DNA of 64,000 nucleotides from Pseudomonadales bacterium (lineage in GTDB: Bacteria > Pseudomonadota > Gammaproteobacteria > Pseudomonadales > Halieaceae), in the NCBI GenBank assembly GCA_024234815.1, contig JACKNO010000001.1:372001-436000 (forward strand). Reading direction: 5' to 3'. The notes under the pieces were generated by a model. It saw only the letters and a list, made by a program, of their open reading frames with translations. It had not been told where the DNA came from and ran no database searches. Positions 25,265 through 34,410 of the stretch are shown in pieces; position 1 is the first letter of the stretch; the number at the start of each line of letters is the position of its first letter. Made by a program: the position numbers and the translations under genes.

Positions 25265-27880
25265 ATGTTAAAGCGAAAGACAAACGGGGCGCAAAAACCG
25301 GGTAGCGGTAAGCCGGCCAGCACCAGTAATCTGCAGGGCATCGCCGCCAGCGGAAACGCGCTGTATCGGATAGCCGCCATCGCGCTGATGGCCGCGCTGA
25401 CCTTGCCCACCCTGGGTTTTGCCTACCTGATGCTGATTCGCGAACCCGCCGTGCATGAAAAGCAGATGGATCGCCTGGCAGGCTCATTCGCCACCCAGCA
25501 GGCGACAAGTGTGCACCAGCTCATCTCCGGTATCCGGAACCGCATGGAGGGAGCTGCGAAATCTCCCCTGGCCATGTCAGCCATAGCCAGTGAATCCGAC
25601 GATGACATCGGCCTGGTGGAACAGGCAATGCTGGATTATTTCCCGGAAGTCATCAGCCTCAGGATCATCGCCGTTGGCGATATGGGTACCGCGGATTTCG
25701 AGGAAGGCAGCCAGGGATTGCGCAACCACATAGAGATTGACCTGGTGCGGCGCACCGCGTCCGGGGAGTCCACGCAACCCGAATCCTACCAGTTCGAGGG
25801 TCGCTGGCTGACATCTCTTGCGGCGCTGGTAACCCACCCCCGGGTTACCAATCGCCGCGCGGTGATAATCGCAAGCATCTCCAATGAACTGCTGTCGGAA
25901 CAGCTCAAATCGCTGGACATCAGCGCTGGTAAATTCGCACTGGAGCAGGTCTACGTCGGCGCAAATGGCGAGCGCAGTAACACCATCGCAATGGCCGGCA
26001 GTGGCAACAGTGACAGCTATGCCCGCAGTGTCAAAATCCCGGATACCTCCTGGCTTGTGACCTTCACCCCATCGCAGGCCCTGCTCACTGAATTGAGCCT
26101 CAGCCCACAGCCGCTGCTGTGGGTGCTCGCGCTGTGTTTCCTTGCTGTTTTGGGAGCGGTGCTTTTCATGGTCCTCATGTTCACCCGAACCCTGGAAACG
26201 CAAATCAACAAGGTTATTTCCGCGGCCGACGTGAAATCGCCACTTGAATTGTCTATCCCCGGGCTCGTGTCAATCGCCAAACAGCTGCGTCGAGCCACCC
26301 TGCGCACCCTGCGCCAGAATTTCGCGGGCACAGCGGGTGAAGCATCCAATGGCCAGATCGACGTCCCGCAGCGCAGAAGCACAGACTACGTAAACCCGAT
26401 GTTCCAGTCGGCAAAAATCCTGGATGACGAAGGCGATGACCACGCCGGACCGGGCTTGAAGCCGGCGGGAGGAGCTCCGGCTGAATCCGCAGCTACCGGG
26501 CGCCATGGCAATTTTCCGGCGCATATCTTCCGGGCCTACGATATTCGCGGCAACGCAACCAGTGAATTGAACGACGCGCTGGTTACCCTCATCGGCAAGG
26601 CTATTGGCAGTATTGCGGGAGACATGGGCGAGCAGACCCTTATCGTGGGCTGCGATGGCCGCAAGTCCAGCCCGCGGATCAAGACGGCCCTGGTCAAGGC
26701 GTTGATGGAGAGTGGCCGGGACGTCGTGGATATCGGGCTGGTACCCACGCCGCTGCTCTACTTCGCGACCCGACACCTGAACTACAAATCCGGCATCATG
26801 ATCACCGGCAGCCACAACCCCGGTGACGATAACGGGATGAAAATCGTTCTGAAGGAGAAAACCATCGCCGCCGGCGGCATCCGGCAGATCCAGGAACGAA
26901 TAGTAAAGGGTGATTTCAGCACCGGCAGCGGGCGCCTGATTAGGGAAGACATCGTCTCCGACTATACCGACGAATTGCTCAGTGATATCGCCATCGCGGT
27001 GCCGCTCAAGATCGTAATCGACGCGGGCAATGGTGCCACCGGCGGCATCGCTCCGCGCCTGTTCGAAGATCTGGGCTGCGAAGTCGTGCCCATGTACTGC
27101 GAAGTGGACGGCGACTTCCCCAACCACCCACCGGATACCAGCGACGAGGACAACCTCGAGGACCTGATTGAGGCCGTCAAGCGCGAGGAAGCTGACTTCG
27201 GAGTGGCCTTCGACGGCGATGGCGACCGCCTCGCGGTAGTCACTTCCAGCGGCAGGATCGTGCGCTCCGATGTACTCCTGATGATTTATGCGAAGGATGT
27301 CGTTTCCCGCAACCCGGGCGCGGATGTGGTGTTCGACGTCAAGTGCAGCCGCAACCTGACCCAGTTGATCACCCGTTACGGCGGCCGCCCCGTACTGTGG
27401 AAAACAGGCCATGCCTTCATGAAGGAAAAAATGGTGGAAACCGGAGCCCTGCTGGGTGGTGAGTTCTCCGGGCATATGTTCTTTGGCGAGCGCTGGTACG
27501 GCTTCGACGACGGCATGTACGCCGCCGCCCGGCTCGCGGAGATACTCAGCACCCACGGCGACAGCCTGGACGACACCATTGCCAGTTTTCCGGCGACCGT
27601 GAATACCCCCGAGATTCTTATTTTCGTGCCGGAGAGCGACAAATTTGAGCTTATGGATCGAATTGTCCGCACCGCGGATTTCTCCACGGGCAAAATAAAC
27701 AACCTCGACGGGATACGGGTGGATTTCACCGATGGCTGGGGCCTGGTGCGCGCTTCCAATACCAGCCCCGCGCTGACAGCGCGGTTTGAGGCCGATACCG
27801 AAGAGGCGCTCGAGATCATCAAAGCCGAGTTTCGCGCCCAGATCGCACTGGTCGAACCCGGCCTGAAACTCAATTTTTAA
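25265..27880 (+). CDS. algC: Phosphomannomutase/phosphoglucomutase AlgC, long membrane-anchored form
   Basis: The 871-residue protein has two parts. Residues about 1-310 hold two membrane helices (about 34-58 and 281-306) around a periplasmic-looking domain of about 220 residues. Residues about 420-871 are an alpha-D-phosphohexomutase: FRAYDIRG, catalytic Ser516 in TGSHNP, metal-binding D650-G-D-G-D654-R and GEFSGHMFF. AlgC interconverts mannose- or glucose-1- and 6-phosphates for LPS and exopolysaccharide. A similar long N-terminal extension exists in current Pseudomonas AlgC models. The linker (310-420) is low in structure. The role of the sensor-like N-terminal part is unknown. Confidence 0.93.
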   Translation: MLKRKTNGAQKPGSGKPASTSNLQGIAASGNALYRIAAIALMAALTLPTLGFAYLMLIREPAVHEKQMDRLAGSFATQQATSVHQLISGIRNRMEGAAKSPLAMSAIASESDDDIGLVEQAMLDYFPEVISLRIIAVGDMGTADFEEGSQGLRNHIEIDLVRRTASGESTQPESYQFEGRWLTSLAALVTHPRVTNRRAVIIASISNELLSEQLKSLDISAGKFALEQVYVGANGERSNTIAMAGSGNSDSYARSVKIPDTSWLVTFTPSQALLTELSLSPQPLLWVLALCFLAVLGAVLFMVLMFTRTLETQINKVISAADVKSPLELSIPGLVSIAKQLRRATLRTLRQNFAGTAGEASNGQIDVPQRRSTDYVNPMFQSAKILDDEGDDHAGPGLKPAGGAPAESAATGRHGNFPAHIFRAYDIRGNATSELNDALVTLIGKAIGSIAGDMGEQTLIVGCDGRKSSPRIKTALVKALMESGRDVVDIGLVPTPLLYFATRHLNYKSGIMITGSHNPGDDNGMKIVLKEKTIAAGGIRQIQERIVKGDFSTGSGRLIREDIVSDYTDELLSDIAIAVPLKIVIDAGNGATGGIAPRLFEDLGCEVVPMYCEVDGDFPNHPPDTSDEDNLEDLIEAVKREEADFGVAFDGDGDRLAVVTSSGRIVRSDVLLMIYAKDVVSRNPGADVVFDVKCSRNLTQLITRYGGRPVLWKTGHAFMKEKMVETGALLGGEFSGHMFFGERWYGFDDGMYAAARLAEILSTHGDSLDDTIASFPATVNTPEILIFVPESDKFELMDRIVRTADFSTGKINNLDGIRVDFTDGWGLVRASNTSPALTARFEADTEEALEIIKAEFRAQIALVEPGLKLNF

Positions 27881-27924
27881 ATCCGTGGCCCTGTACGCCC
27901 CGGGCTCAACAACAGGTTAAGCCA

Positions 27925-28827
27925 ATGTCACTCAGTCGCTCAGCTGCTCTCAATATCGCCAATGTGCTCACCGAGGCGCTGCCCTACATCCAGCGTTTCA
28001 CGGGTAAGACCATTGTGGTCAAATTCGGCGGCAACGCCATGGTCGACCCCGAACTGCACGAAAGCTTCGCACGGGACGTGGTGCTGATGAAGCTGGTGGG
28101 GATGAACCCGGTTGTAGTCCACGGCGGCGGCCCCCAGATCGGTGCTTTGCTGGCAAAGCTTGATATCGCTACCGAGTTCGTCAACGGTATGCGGGTAACC
28201 GACGCCCAGACCATGGATGTGGTGGAAATGGTACTCGGTGGCAGCGTCAACAAGGAGATCGTCACGTCGATTAACCGCAACGGCGGCAAGGCAATCGGGG
28301 TAACCGGCAAGGACGGCGGAATGATTCGTGCCCGCAAGATGACTGTCAGCAGGCACAGCCCCGAGCTGAACGCCTCGGAGATCATTGATATTGGCCATGT
28401 CGGCGAGGTGGAGGAGATCGATACAGAAGTGCTCAGGGTGATCCTGGACAGCAACTTCATACCCGTCATAGCACCTATCGGTTCCGATGCCAGCGGCACC
28501 ACCTATAACATCAACGCCGACCTCGTCGCGGGCAAACTCGCCCAGGTGCTGGCGGCTGAAAAACTGATGTTGCTCACGAACGTCGCCGGCCTGCTCGACA
28601 GGGAGGGGCAGGTGCTCACCGGCCTGAGCACGACCGAGGTGGATGAACTTATCGCCGACGGCACCATCAGCGGTGGCATGCTGCCGAAAATAGCCTGCGC
28701 CCTGGACGCGGTAAAATCCGGCGTGGCCAGCGCCCACATTATTGACGGCAGGGTGCCCCATGCCGTGCTGCTCGAGACGTTTACCAACGAGGGTATCGGC
28801 ACGCTGATTACCAATAGCCGCCAATAA
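27925..28827 (+). CDS. argB: Acetylglutamate kinase
   Basis: The 300-residue amino-acid kinase phosphorylates N-acetylglutamate in arginine synthesis. KFGGNAM (phosphate loop), VVHGGGPQIGALL, GKDGGMIRARK and NADLVAGKLAQVLAAEKLMLLTNVAG are family motifs. Its N-terminal helix (ALNIANVLTEALPYIQRF) is the kind seen in arginine-inhibited hexameric enzymes. It follows algC by 44 bases, the same order as in Pseudomonas. Confidence 0.97.
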   Translation: MSLSRSAALNIANVLTEALPYIQRFTGKTIVVKFGGNAMVDPELHESFARDVVLMKLVGMNPVVVHGGGPQIGALLAKLDIATEFVNGMRVTDAQTMDVVEMVLGGSVNKEIVTSINRNGGKAIGVTGKDGGMIRARKMTVSRHSPELNASEIIDIGHVGEVEEIDTEVLRVILDSNFIPVIAPIGSDASGTTYNINADLVAGKLAQVLAAEKLMLLTNVAGLLDREGQVLTGLSTTEVDELIADGTISGGMLPKIACALDAVKSGVASAHIIDGRVPHAVLLETFTNEGIGTLITNSRQ

Positions 28828-28871
28828 TTCATTCCGTCGGCAAAAAACTCGGCTCATTACACCCAGACTTA

Positions 28872-28900
28872 TTGCAGGCTTGGCGGGTAATCGCTAGCAT
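28872..28900 (+). promoter_or_regulatory. Candidate promoter of slmA
   Basis: TTGCAG and TAGCAT are separated by 17 bases and end 31 bases before the slmA start codon. Each box has two mismatches at most, so the match is fair but unproven. Confidence 0.4.
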
Positions 28901-28931
28901 TGCCTGATTACACGTCTAACCGCGGAACGTC

Positions 28932-29567
28932 ATGCCACCCAGAAACTCCCAACGGCGTCAGCAAATCCTAGAAGCTCTCGCCGAGATGTTGGAGGCCAGC
29001 CCGGGCAGTCGCATCACCACCGCAGGGCTCGCCCGCCAGGTTGGCGTTTCAGAGGCTGCCCTCTACCGCCATTTCCCCAGCAAGTCAAAAATGTTCGAGG
29101 GCCTGATAGAGTTTATCGAAGAGACCCTGTTCACCCGTATCAAAATGATCCTCAACGAGGAGCGCACCGCAGCCCAGCGCTGTGAGAAAATGCTGACCTT
29201 GCTGCTGACATTCACCGACCGCAACCCGGGAATCACCCGCATCCTGACCGGTGACGCCCTGGCCGGGGAAACCGAGCGGCTGCACCTGCGCGTGGCCCAG
29301 CTTTTTGACCGGTTCGAAACCCAGATCAGGCAGGTTATCAGGGAAGCTGAAATGCGTGAGGGCCTGCGCCCCGTAATTCCGCTGCCCGCCGCCGCCAATC
29401 TACTGATGGCCACAGCCGAGGGCCGCATTTCGCAATATGTTCGCAGCGGCTTCCAGCGCTCACCCATGGCGGACTGGCCGCAGCAGTGGGAGCTATTGAT
29501 GCAGGGTTTCTTCCGGGAAGCGATAAGCCAGCCCATCGCGGGGCAGGCCAGTTCGATAGTCAGTTAG
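28932..29567 (+). CDS. slmA: Nucleoid occlusion factor SlmA (TetR family)
   Basis: The 211-residue TetR-fold protein starts with a helix-turn-helix (ITTAGLARQVGVSEAALYRHFPSKSKMFEGLIEFIEE), which is nearly invariant in SlmA. The C-terminal dimer domain contains GDALAGETERLHLRVAQLFDRFETQIRQ. SlmA binds DNA sites across the chromosome and blocks FtsZ assembly over the nucleoid. Its position between argB/coaBC and pyrE is the conserved ttk/slmA location. Confidence 0.95.
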   Translation: MPPRNSQRRQQILEALAEMLEASPGSRITTAGLARQVGVSEAALYRHFPSKSKMFEGLIEFIEETLFTRIKMILNEERTAAQRCEKMLTLLLTFTDRNPGITRILTGDALAGETERLHLRVAQLFDRFETQIRQVIREAEMREGLRPVIPLPAAANLLMATAEGRISQYVRSGFQRSPMADWPQQWELLMQGFFREAISQPIAGQASSIVS

Positions 29568-29571
29568 GCGG

Positions 29572-30264
29572 TCAGCGGCGGGAGCCGGCCTCCTCCTTTT
29601 CCCGCTCTGCCTGCTGCTTGACGAGCAGGGCCTGGCGCAGCTCCACCACCTCCAGTAACATCCCGAAACGCGCGATATCCTGATCGTACGCCTCTGAGAC
29701 TTCCTCTATCTCCTGCTCGCGATCGTTGATCGAGCGGTCTGTCGATTCGATTTCCGACTGGATGTCCTCTATTGCTGTAATGCGGGCAATGTCGACCTGC
29801 TGCCCGCTGCGCTCCAGGTCCGCCGCCTGTGCCTGGAAGGTTTCCACCTGTTGTTTGAGGGTGCGCTTGTTACCCTTGAGAATACTCATGCGAATACGCA
29901 ATTCCCGCAGTGCGCGCTCCTTGGCCGCTTCGATATCCGCCACCGTGCTGTAACGCAACAACAGGGACTCGTCCCACTCCCGCAATCGCTGCTCCTCGGC
30001 GCTGGCAGCGGCCTCCAGCTCCTGTTGGGCATTGAGCACCTTTTTTTCTTCGTCGGTGAGTTCGCGCGGCACAACCCGGACAACCACTCCATCCCTGTTG
30101 AGGATTTCATAGCCCCGACCGACGAACTGGGCCGGCACCTGGTAATCCACCACGGTGACCCCGTCGGCGTTGGTGTAACGGTACAGATTGGCCGCCACCG
30201 TCAACGGTGCCAGCAGCAGGGTCAGGGTGAAAACCACCTGGATTTTATTGGCTGTGCTCATCAT
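29572..30264 (-). CDS. DUF4124-domain envelope protein with coiled coil
   Basis: The 230-residue protein has a signal peptide (about 1-25), then a DUF4124 motif (NLYRYTNADGVTVVDYQVPAQFVGRGYEI) and a long charged coiled-coil region (about 75-225) rich in Glu, Gln and Arg. It is probably periplasmic. Function unknown; similar proteins sit near argB/pyrE in Pseudomonas. It is convergent with slmA (4 bases between stops) and lies 36 bases after pyrE on the same strand. Confidence 0.8.
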   Translation of the reverse strand: MMSTANKIQVVFTLTLLLAPLTVAANLYRYTNADGVTVVDYQVPAQFVGRGYEILNRDGVVVRVVPRELTDEEKKVLNAQQELEAAASAEEQRLREWDESLLLRYSTVADIEAAKERALRELRIRMSILKGNKRTLKQQVETFQAQAADLERSGQQVDIARITAIEDIQSEIESTDRSINDREQEIEEVSEAYDQDIARFGMLLEVVELRQALLVKQQAEREKEEAGSRR

Positions 30265-30300
30265 CGGGTCAATATAGAGGCTGCGCTGGATCGGGACAAG

Positions 30301-30945
30301 TCAGACCCCGTATCTCTGTCGGTATTCCTTCATCGCCTGCAACGATTGCTGCATATCTGCGTCCCCCGCCTCCAGGTAGGCGATAATGTGATTCATATCG
30401 ATGATACTCAACACCGGGACGGCATGCGCCTGCTCGAGCTCCTGGATAGCCGACAGCTCGCCGGCGCCACGCTCCTGCCGGTTCAGGCCCACGGCAACCC
30501 CGGCCAGCCGGGCGCCCGCCTTGTCGATCATGGCGATCACCTCGCGAACCGCGGTACCCGCGGTAATCACGTCGTCGATTATGAGCACCCTGCCTCGCAG
30601 GGGAGCACCGACCAAAACACCACCTTCCCCGTGGCTTTTAGCTTCCTTGCGGTTATAAGCGAACGGGATATCAATGCCGTGATGATCGGCCAGGGCCACT
30701 GCGGTGGCGGTGGCCAGCGGAATGCCTTTGTAGGCAGGGCCCAGCAGAATATCGAACTCAATGCCGGAATCCACGATTCGCCGGGCGTAGCAACGACCCA
30801 GCTCAGCAAGCGCCCGGCCGCTACAAAATGCGCCCGCATTGAAAAAATAGGGGCTTATTCTGCCGGATTTAAGTGTAAACTCGCCAAACTTGAGCACCTC
30901 GTGTTGCCGCGCCAGCTCGATGAAATCACGTTGGTAGGAATGCAT
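30301..30945 (-). CDS. pyrE: Orotate phosphoribosyltransferase
   Basis: The 214-residue enzyme makes OMP from orotate and PRPP. The PRPP loop is VLIIDDVITAGTAVRE; FTLKSGRISPYFFNAG and DILLGPAYKGIPLATATAVALA are conserved. It is divergent from crc, as in Pseudomonas, and has its own candidate promoter in the shared gap. Confidence 0.97.
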   Translation of the reverse strand: MHSYQRDFIELARQHEVLKFGEFTLKSGRISPYFFNAGAFCSGRALAELGRCYARRIVDSGIEFDILLGPAYKGIPLATATAVALADHHGIDIPFAYNRKEAKSHGEGGVLVGAPLRGRVLIIDDVITAGTAVREVIAMIDKAGARLAGVAVGLNRQERGAGELSAIQELEQAHAVPVLSIIDMNHIIAYLEAGDADMQQSLQAMKEYRQRYGV

Positions 30946-30962
30946 TTCGGAGAAAGGTCCTT

Positions 30963-30991
30963 ATATCAGGCTTTGTATTCCTTAAAATCAA
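30963..30991 (-). promoter_or_regulatory. Candidate promoter of pyrE
   Basis: On the minus strand TTGATT and TGATAT are separated by 17 bases, ending 17 bases before the pyrE start codon. It overlaps the opposite-strand crc promoter, so the two may compete. Confidence 0.5.
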
Positions 30992-31001
30992 CAGATAAAA
31001 T
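30973..31001 (+). promoter_or_regulatory. Candidate promoter of crc
   Basis: TTGTAT and TAAAAT are separated by 17 bases. A start near 31008 would give crc an untranslated leader of about 190 bases, long for a single gene. Confidence 0.55.
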
Positions 31002-31200
31002 GCCCGCACACTTGGAAATGCCCGCTTGATAACCAGCTCTACCTGGATCGACACTGTCGGTGGTAGACACTACAAGCAATTGGCGGCATTGCCTGCAACT
31101 TTCTAAATTGGATTTGTACCCGGGCGCCCCGGTTATCAGGCTGCCGGTTCCCCGGCGCTGGCCGCGCCATGATACACGCTCTCATTGCTAGGAGCTATGA

Positions 31201-31965
31201 ATGAGAATCATCAGTTTCAGTGCTGACGGCATTATAAATGCCGCAGAAAAAGGATTCTACGACTGGCTGAGCGAGCAGGACGCAGACTTTATTTGCGTTC
31301 AGGATTTGCGCTGTTCCGAGTACGATCTACAGGACAACAAGTTCTTTCCCCAGGACTACAACGCCTACTTCCTCGATGACATTGATGGCAAGGCGAACGG
31401 CGTGGCTATCTACTGCCGCAAATTGCCCAAGGCCATTATGACAGGTCTTGGATTCGCCGACTTCGACATGGAGGGCCGCTATATCCAGGCAGATTTTGAG
31501 AATCTGAGCATCGGCTGTCTGCTCGCCCCCCCCGCTGAAAGCGGTAACGCCGAGCAACTGGCTCGCAAAATGGCGTTTTTCGAGCAGTTGGGCGGCCATT
31601 TGCAGAAAGTGCGCAACAAGCGCCGGGAATTCATCATCTGCGGCAATTGGCAGCTCGCCTATTCCGCCGCCGACGTACAGGACACCGCCCGCAACAGCAA
31701 CTCACCCGGCTTTCTGACCGAGGAGCGCCAGTGGATGAATGAACTGCTCGAATCCGGCTACATAGACGCCTTTCGGGAGGTCAACTCGGATCAGGACGAA
31801 TTCAGCTGGTGGCCGGAAGGCGATCGCGACAACAATGGCTGGCGCACCGACTTCCATCTTATCTCGAAGGGGCTGCAGTACACCGTCGATTACGGTGCGA
31901 TATACAAGAACAGGGAGTTCTCCACCCACGCCCCGGTTATCATGGATTACGATATCGAGCTGTAG
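31201..31965 (+). CDS. crc: Catabolite repression control protein Crc
   Basis: The 254-residue protein has the exonuclease-endonuclease-phosphatase fold and aligns along its length with Pseudomonas Crc: MRIISFSADGI, VQDLR, FADFDMEGRYIQADFENLSI, SPGFLTEERQWMNELL, FSWWPEGDRDNNGWRTDFHLISKGL and HAPVIMDYD. Catalytic residues of true nucleases are altered (N-x-N-G to S-A-D-G, Q-E to Q-D, S-D-H to S-T-H), as expected for Crc, which has no nuclease activity and instead works with Hfq to repress translation of catabolic mRNAs. It has an AGGAG site 7 bases upstream. Confidence 0.9.
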   Translation: MRIISFSADGIINAAEKGFYDWLSEQDADFICVQDLRCSEYDLQDNKFFPQDYNAYFLDDIDGKANGVAIYCRKLPKAIMTGLGFADFDMEGRYIQADFENLSIGCLLAPPAESGNAEQLARKMAFFEQLGGHLQKVRNKRREFIICGNWQLAYSAADVQDTARNSNSPGFLTEERQWMNELLESGYIDAFREVNSDQDEFSWWPEGDRDNNGWRTDFHLISKGLQYTVDYGAIYKNREFSTHAPVIMDYDIEL

Positions 31966-32019
31966 CCAGGCACTCAGAGCACGCCCGCGGGGTCGGGCGC
32001 GCTCAACTTCGCACCCCGC

Positions 32020-32739
32020 CTAACCGGCCAGAGCTTCCTTCTGCTTCGCAATCAGCTGGTTGATACCCTCTGACGCCAGATCGAGCATGTTGTCCAGTTC
32101 CGCCCTGGCGAATGGGGCTCCCTCAGCGGTACCCTGCACTTCAATAAAACCGCCCGACTCTCCCATGATGACGTTCATGTCGGTATCCGCCGCCGAGTCT
32201 TCAAGGTAATCCAGATCCAGTACAGGCACACCCTTGAAAACACCTACTGACACTGAGCCGACCATCTGGATCAGGGGGTCCCGCGTTAACAGTTTTTCGC
32301 GCTGCAGGTGGTTGATCGCATCAACCAGTGCGACACAGGCTCCGGTGATCGCGGCGGTTCGAGTGCCGCCGTCCGCCTGGATTACATCGCAGTCGACGGT
32401 AATGGTGTACTCGCCCAGCAGGGAAAGATCCACAGCGGCGCGCAGTGAGCGCCCGATCAGACGCTGAATCTCAACCGTTCGGCCGCCCTGTTTGCCACGA
32501 CTTGCCTCGCGGGCCATGCGGGTCCCGGTAGAACGGGGCAACATGCCGTACTCCGCGGTAATCCAGCCGCGTCCCGCGCCGCGCATGAATCGCGGCACGC
32601 CCTGCTCTACAGAGGCGGTACAGATCACCTGGGTCTCGCCAAAGCAAATCAGCACCGAGCCCTCGGCGTGGCGGGTGAAGTTACGGGTAATCGTGATATC
32701 CCGCATCTGGGTTGGCTCGCGGCCACTGGGTCTTTGCAT
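32020..32739 (-). CDS. rph: Ribonuclease PH
   Basis: The 239-residue phosphorolytic exoribonuclease trims tRNA 3' ends. MQRPSGREPTQMRDITITRN, GSVLICFGETQVICTASVE, GRSLRAAVDLSLLGEYTITVDCDVIQADGGTRTAAITGA and the basic RxGRT segment (GKQGGRTVEIQRLIGRSLR) are family signatures. The length is normal, with no C-terminal frameshift like that in E. coli K-12. It is divergent from yicC. Confidence 0.97.
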   Translation of the reverse strand: MQRPSGREPTQMRDITITRNFTRHAEGSVLICFGETQVICTASVEQGVPRFMRGAGRGWITAEYGMLPRSTGTRMAREASRGKQGGRTVEIQRLIGRSLRAAVDLSLLGEYTITVDCDVIQADGGTRTAAITGACVALVDAINHLQREKLLTRDPLIQMVGSVSVGVFKGVPVLDLDYLEDSAADTDMNVIMGESGGFIEVQGTAEGAPFARAELDNMLDLASEGINQLIAKQKEALAG

Positions 32740-32766
32740 AAATCGGCTCCGGTTGTCTGATCGCGC

Positions 32767-32794
32767 AGTATACGCATCGCGACAGGACTGGCCA
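32767..32794 (-). promoter_or_regulatory. Candidate promoter of rph
   Basis: On the minus strand TATACT is preceded by TGGCCA at 16 bases, ending 27 bases before the rph start. The -10 is good and the -35 poor. Confidence 0.35.
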
Positions 32795-32867
32795 GCTCTG
32801 TAAGCACCGTTGACAAGCTGCTACACTTCCGGCCACCTAATTATTGCCGGGGTTCGCAGTAATCCAC

Positions 32868-33734
32868 ATGATCCACAGCATGACCGCCTTCGCTCGGGAA
32901 AGCGCAGCCACCGACCAGGGTATCCTTACCGTCGAGTTGCGCTCGGTAAACCACCGCTACCTGGACTGCACTTTCAAGTTACCCGATGCGTTGCGCCCGC
33001 TGGAGTCGAAACTGCGGGAGCAGGCAGGCGCCGCCATGGCCCGCGGCAAAATCGACTGCCTTATTCGCCTGCAGGGCCATCCCTCCCAGGCGGGGGCGCT
33101 GCACGTCAACAAGGAACAGCTCCACAGACTGCAGGAGGCCACCCTCCTGGTAGCCGCCCAGTTGCAGGAAATTCGCCCCCCAACAGCGCTGGAAGTCCTC
33201 CAGTTTCCCGGTATCTGCAGCGCCGACGAACACTCCGAAGAGCATTTGCAGGCGGCCGCACAGGCTCTGTATCGCACAACCATCGAAAACCTGCGGGCCA
33301 ACCGCCAGCGTGAAGGTGAAAAGCTGGCCGCGCTGGTGCTGGACCGGCTACGGCAGGTCGAGACGATAGTAACCGCGACCCGCCAGCTGCTACCCGCCCT
33401 GATGCAGCAGCAACACGATCGCATCGTCGCACGCATCGCCGAACTGGAAATAGACGTGGACCACAACAGGCTGGAACAGGAACTGGTGCACCTGGCGCAG
33501 AAAGCGGATGTGGAGGAGGAGCTGGACCGCCTCGAGACCCATATCACAGAAGTGCGACACGCCCTTGAAAAAGGCGGCCCCTGCGGGCGGCGACTGGACT
33601 TCCTGATGCAGGAGCTGAACCGGGAAGCCAATACCCTGTCGTCAAAATCAACCGCCAGCAGCACCACCCTTAACGCGGTGGAACTGAAGGTTCTGATTGA
33701 GCAGATGCGCGAGCAGATCCAGAATATCGAATAA
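32868..33734 (+). CDS. yicC: YicC-family endoribonuclease
   Basis: The 288-residue protein has an N-terminal YicC domain (MIHSMTAFARESA, VELRSVNHRYLDC) and a C-terminal DUF1732 domain (VEEELDRLETHITEVRHALEKGGPCGRRLDFLMQELNREANTLSSKS). E. coli YicC is reported to be an RNase acting on small RNAs. The start is ATG 32868 rather than the TTG 24 bases upstream, because family members begin M-I-x-S-M-T-A. It is followed closely by gmk. Confidence 0.95.
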   Translation: MIHSMTAFARESAATDQGILTVELRSVNHRYLDCTFKLPDALRPLESKLREQAGAAMARGKIDCLIRLQGHPSQAGALHVNKEQLHRLQEATLLVAAQLQEIRPPTALEVLQFPGICSADEHSEEHLQAAAQALYRTTIENLRANRQREGEKLAALVLDRLRQVETIVTATRQLLPALMQQQHDRIVARIAELEIDVDHNRLEQELVHLAQKADVEEELDRLETHITEVRHALEKGGPCGRRLDFLMQELNREANTLSSKSTASSTTLNAVELKVLIEQMREQIQNIE

Positions 33735-33773
33735 CAGGGTCACAGCCCGGCCAGCCCCCGATACAGGACATCC

Positions 33774-34391
33774 ATGAGCAGCACAGGAACACTCTACACC
33801 GTATCAGCCCCCTCTGGCGCCGGTAAGACCAGCCTGGTCAACGCCCTGATCCAGCGCTGCTCCGGGCTGAGAGTCTCGGTCTCCCACACCACTCGGCCCA
33901 TGCGCCCGGGCGAGGAAGACGGCGTCAACTACCACTTCATCGATGGGGAAATCTTTCGCGATATGCTGGCACAGGGCCAGTTCCTGGAGCATGCCCAGGT
34001 TTTCGGCAATCTCTACGGCACCTCCCGTACCTGGGTTGAGCAGCAGCTGGACGCGGGCACTGATGTCATTCTTGAAATCGACTGGCAGGGCGCGCAACAG
34101 GTTAAACTGCTGCTGCCGAAAACCCAGGCTATTTTCATTCTGCCCCCCTCCAGGGCGACACTGGAACAGCGCCTTACCGCCCGGGGCCAGGACGACAGTG
34201 CGATTATCGCGGCGCGCATGGCCGAGGCGGTGGAAGAGATGTCACACTACGTTCAAGGGGATTACCTGGTGGTAAACCAGGACTTTGACGAGGCCCTCGC
34301 CCAGTTGCAGTCCATCGTCACCTGCCAGCGCCTGCGCACTTCCCGCCAGAAAGTGGAACTGGAGCAATTGCTGCGGGACCTGCTCAACTGA
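33774..34391 (+). CDS. gmk: Guanylate kinase
   Basis: The 205-residue kinase converts GMP to GDP. The P-loop is APSGAGKTSLV; SVSHTTRPMRPGEEDGVNYHF, FLEHAQVFGNLYGTS and LEIDWQGAQQVK are the GMP-binding and lid signatures. It lies upstream of rpoZ and spoT, the conserved nucleotide and stringent-response cluster, but a 282-base gap with a promoter separates it from rpoZ. Confidence 0.97.
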   Translation: MSSTGTLYTVSAPSGAGKTSLVNALIQRCSGLRVSVSHTTRPMRPGEEDGVNYHFIDGEIFRDMLAQGQFLEHAQVFGNLYGTSRTWVEQQLDAGTDVILEIDWQGAQQVKLLLPKTQAIFILPPSRATLEQRLTARGQDDSAIIAARMAEAVEEMSHYVQGDYLVVNQDFDEALAQLQSIVTCQRLRTSRQKVELEQLLRDLLN

Positions 34392-34410
34392 AACACGGCT
34401 GACCGGAGAA

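Noticed and set aside
26270..27556. 428-codon minus-strand open frame
   Set aside because: It is antisense to the mutase domain of algC and shows composition typical of a shadow frame.
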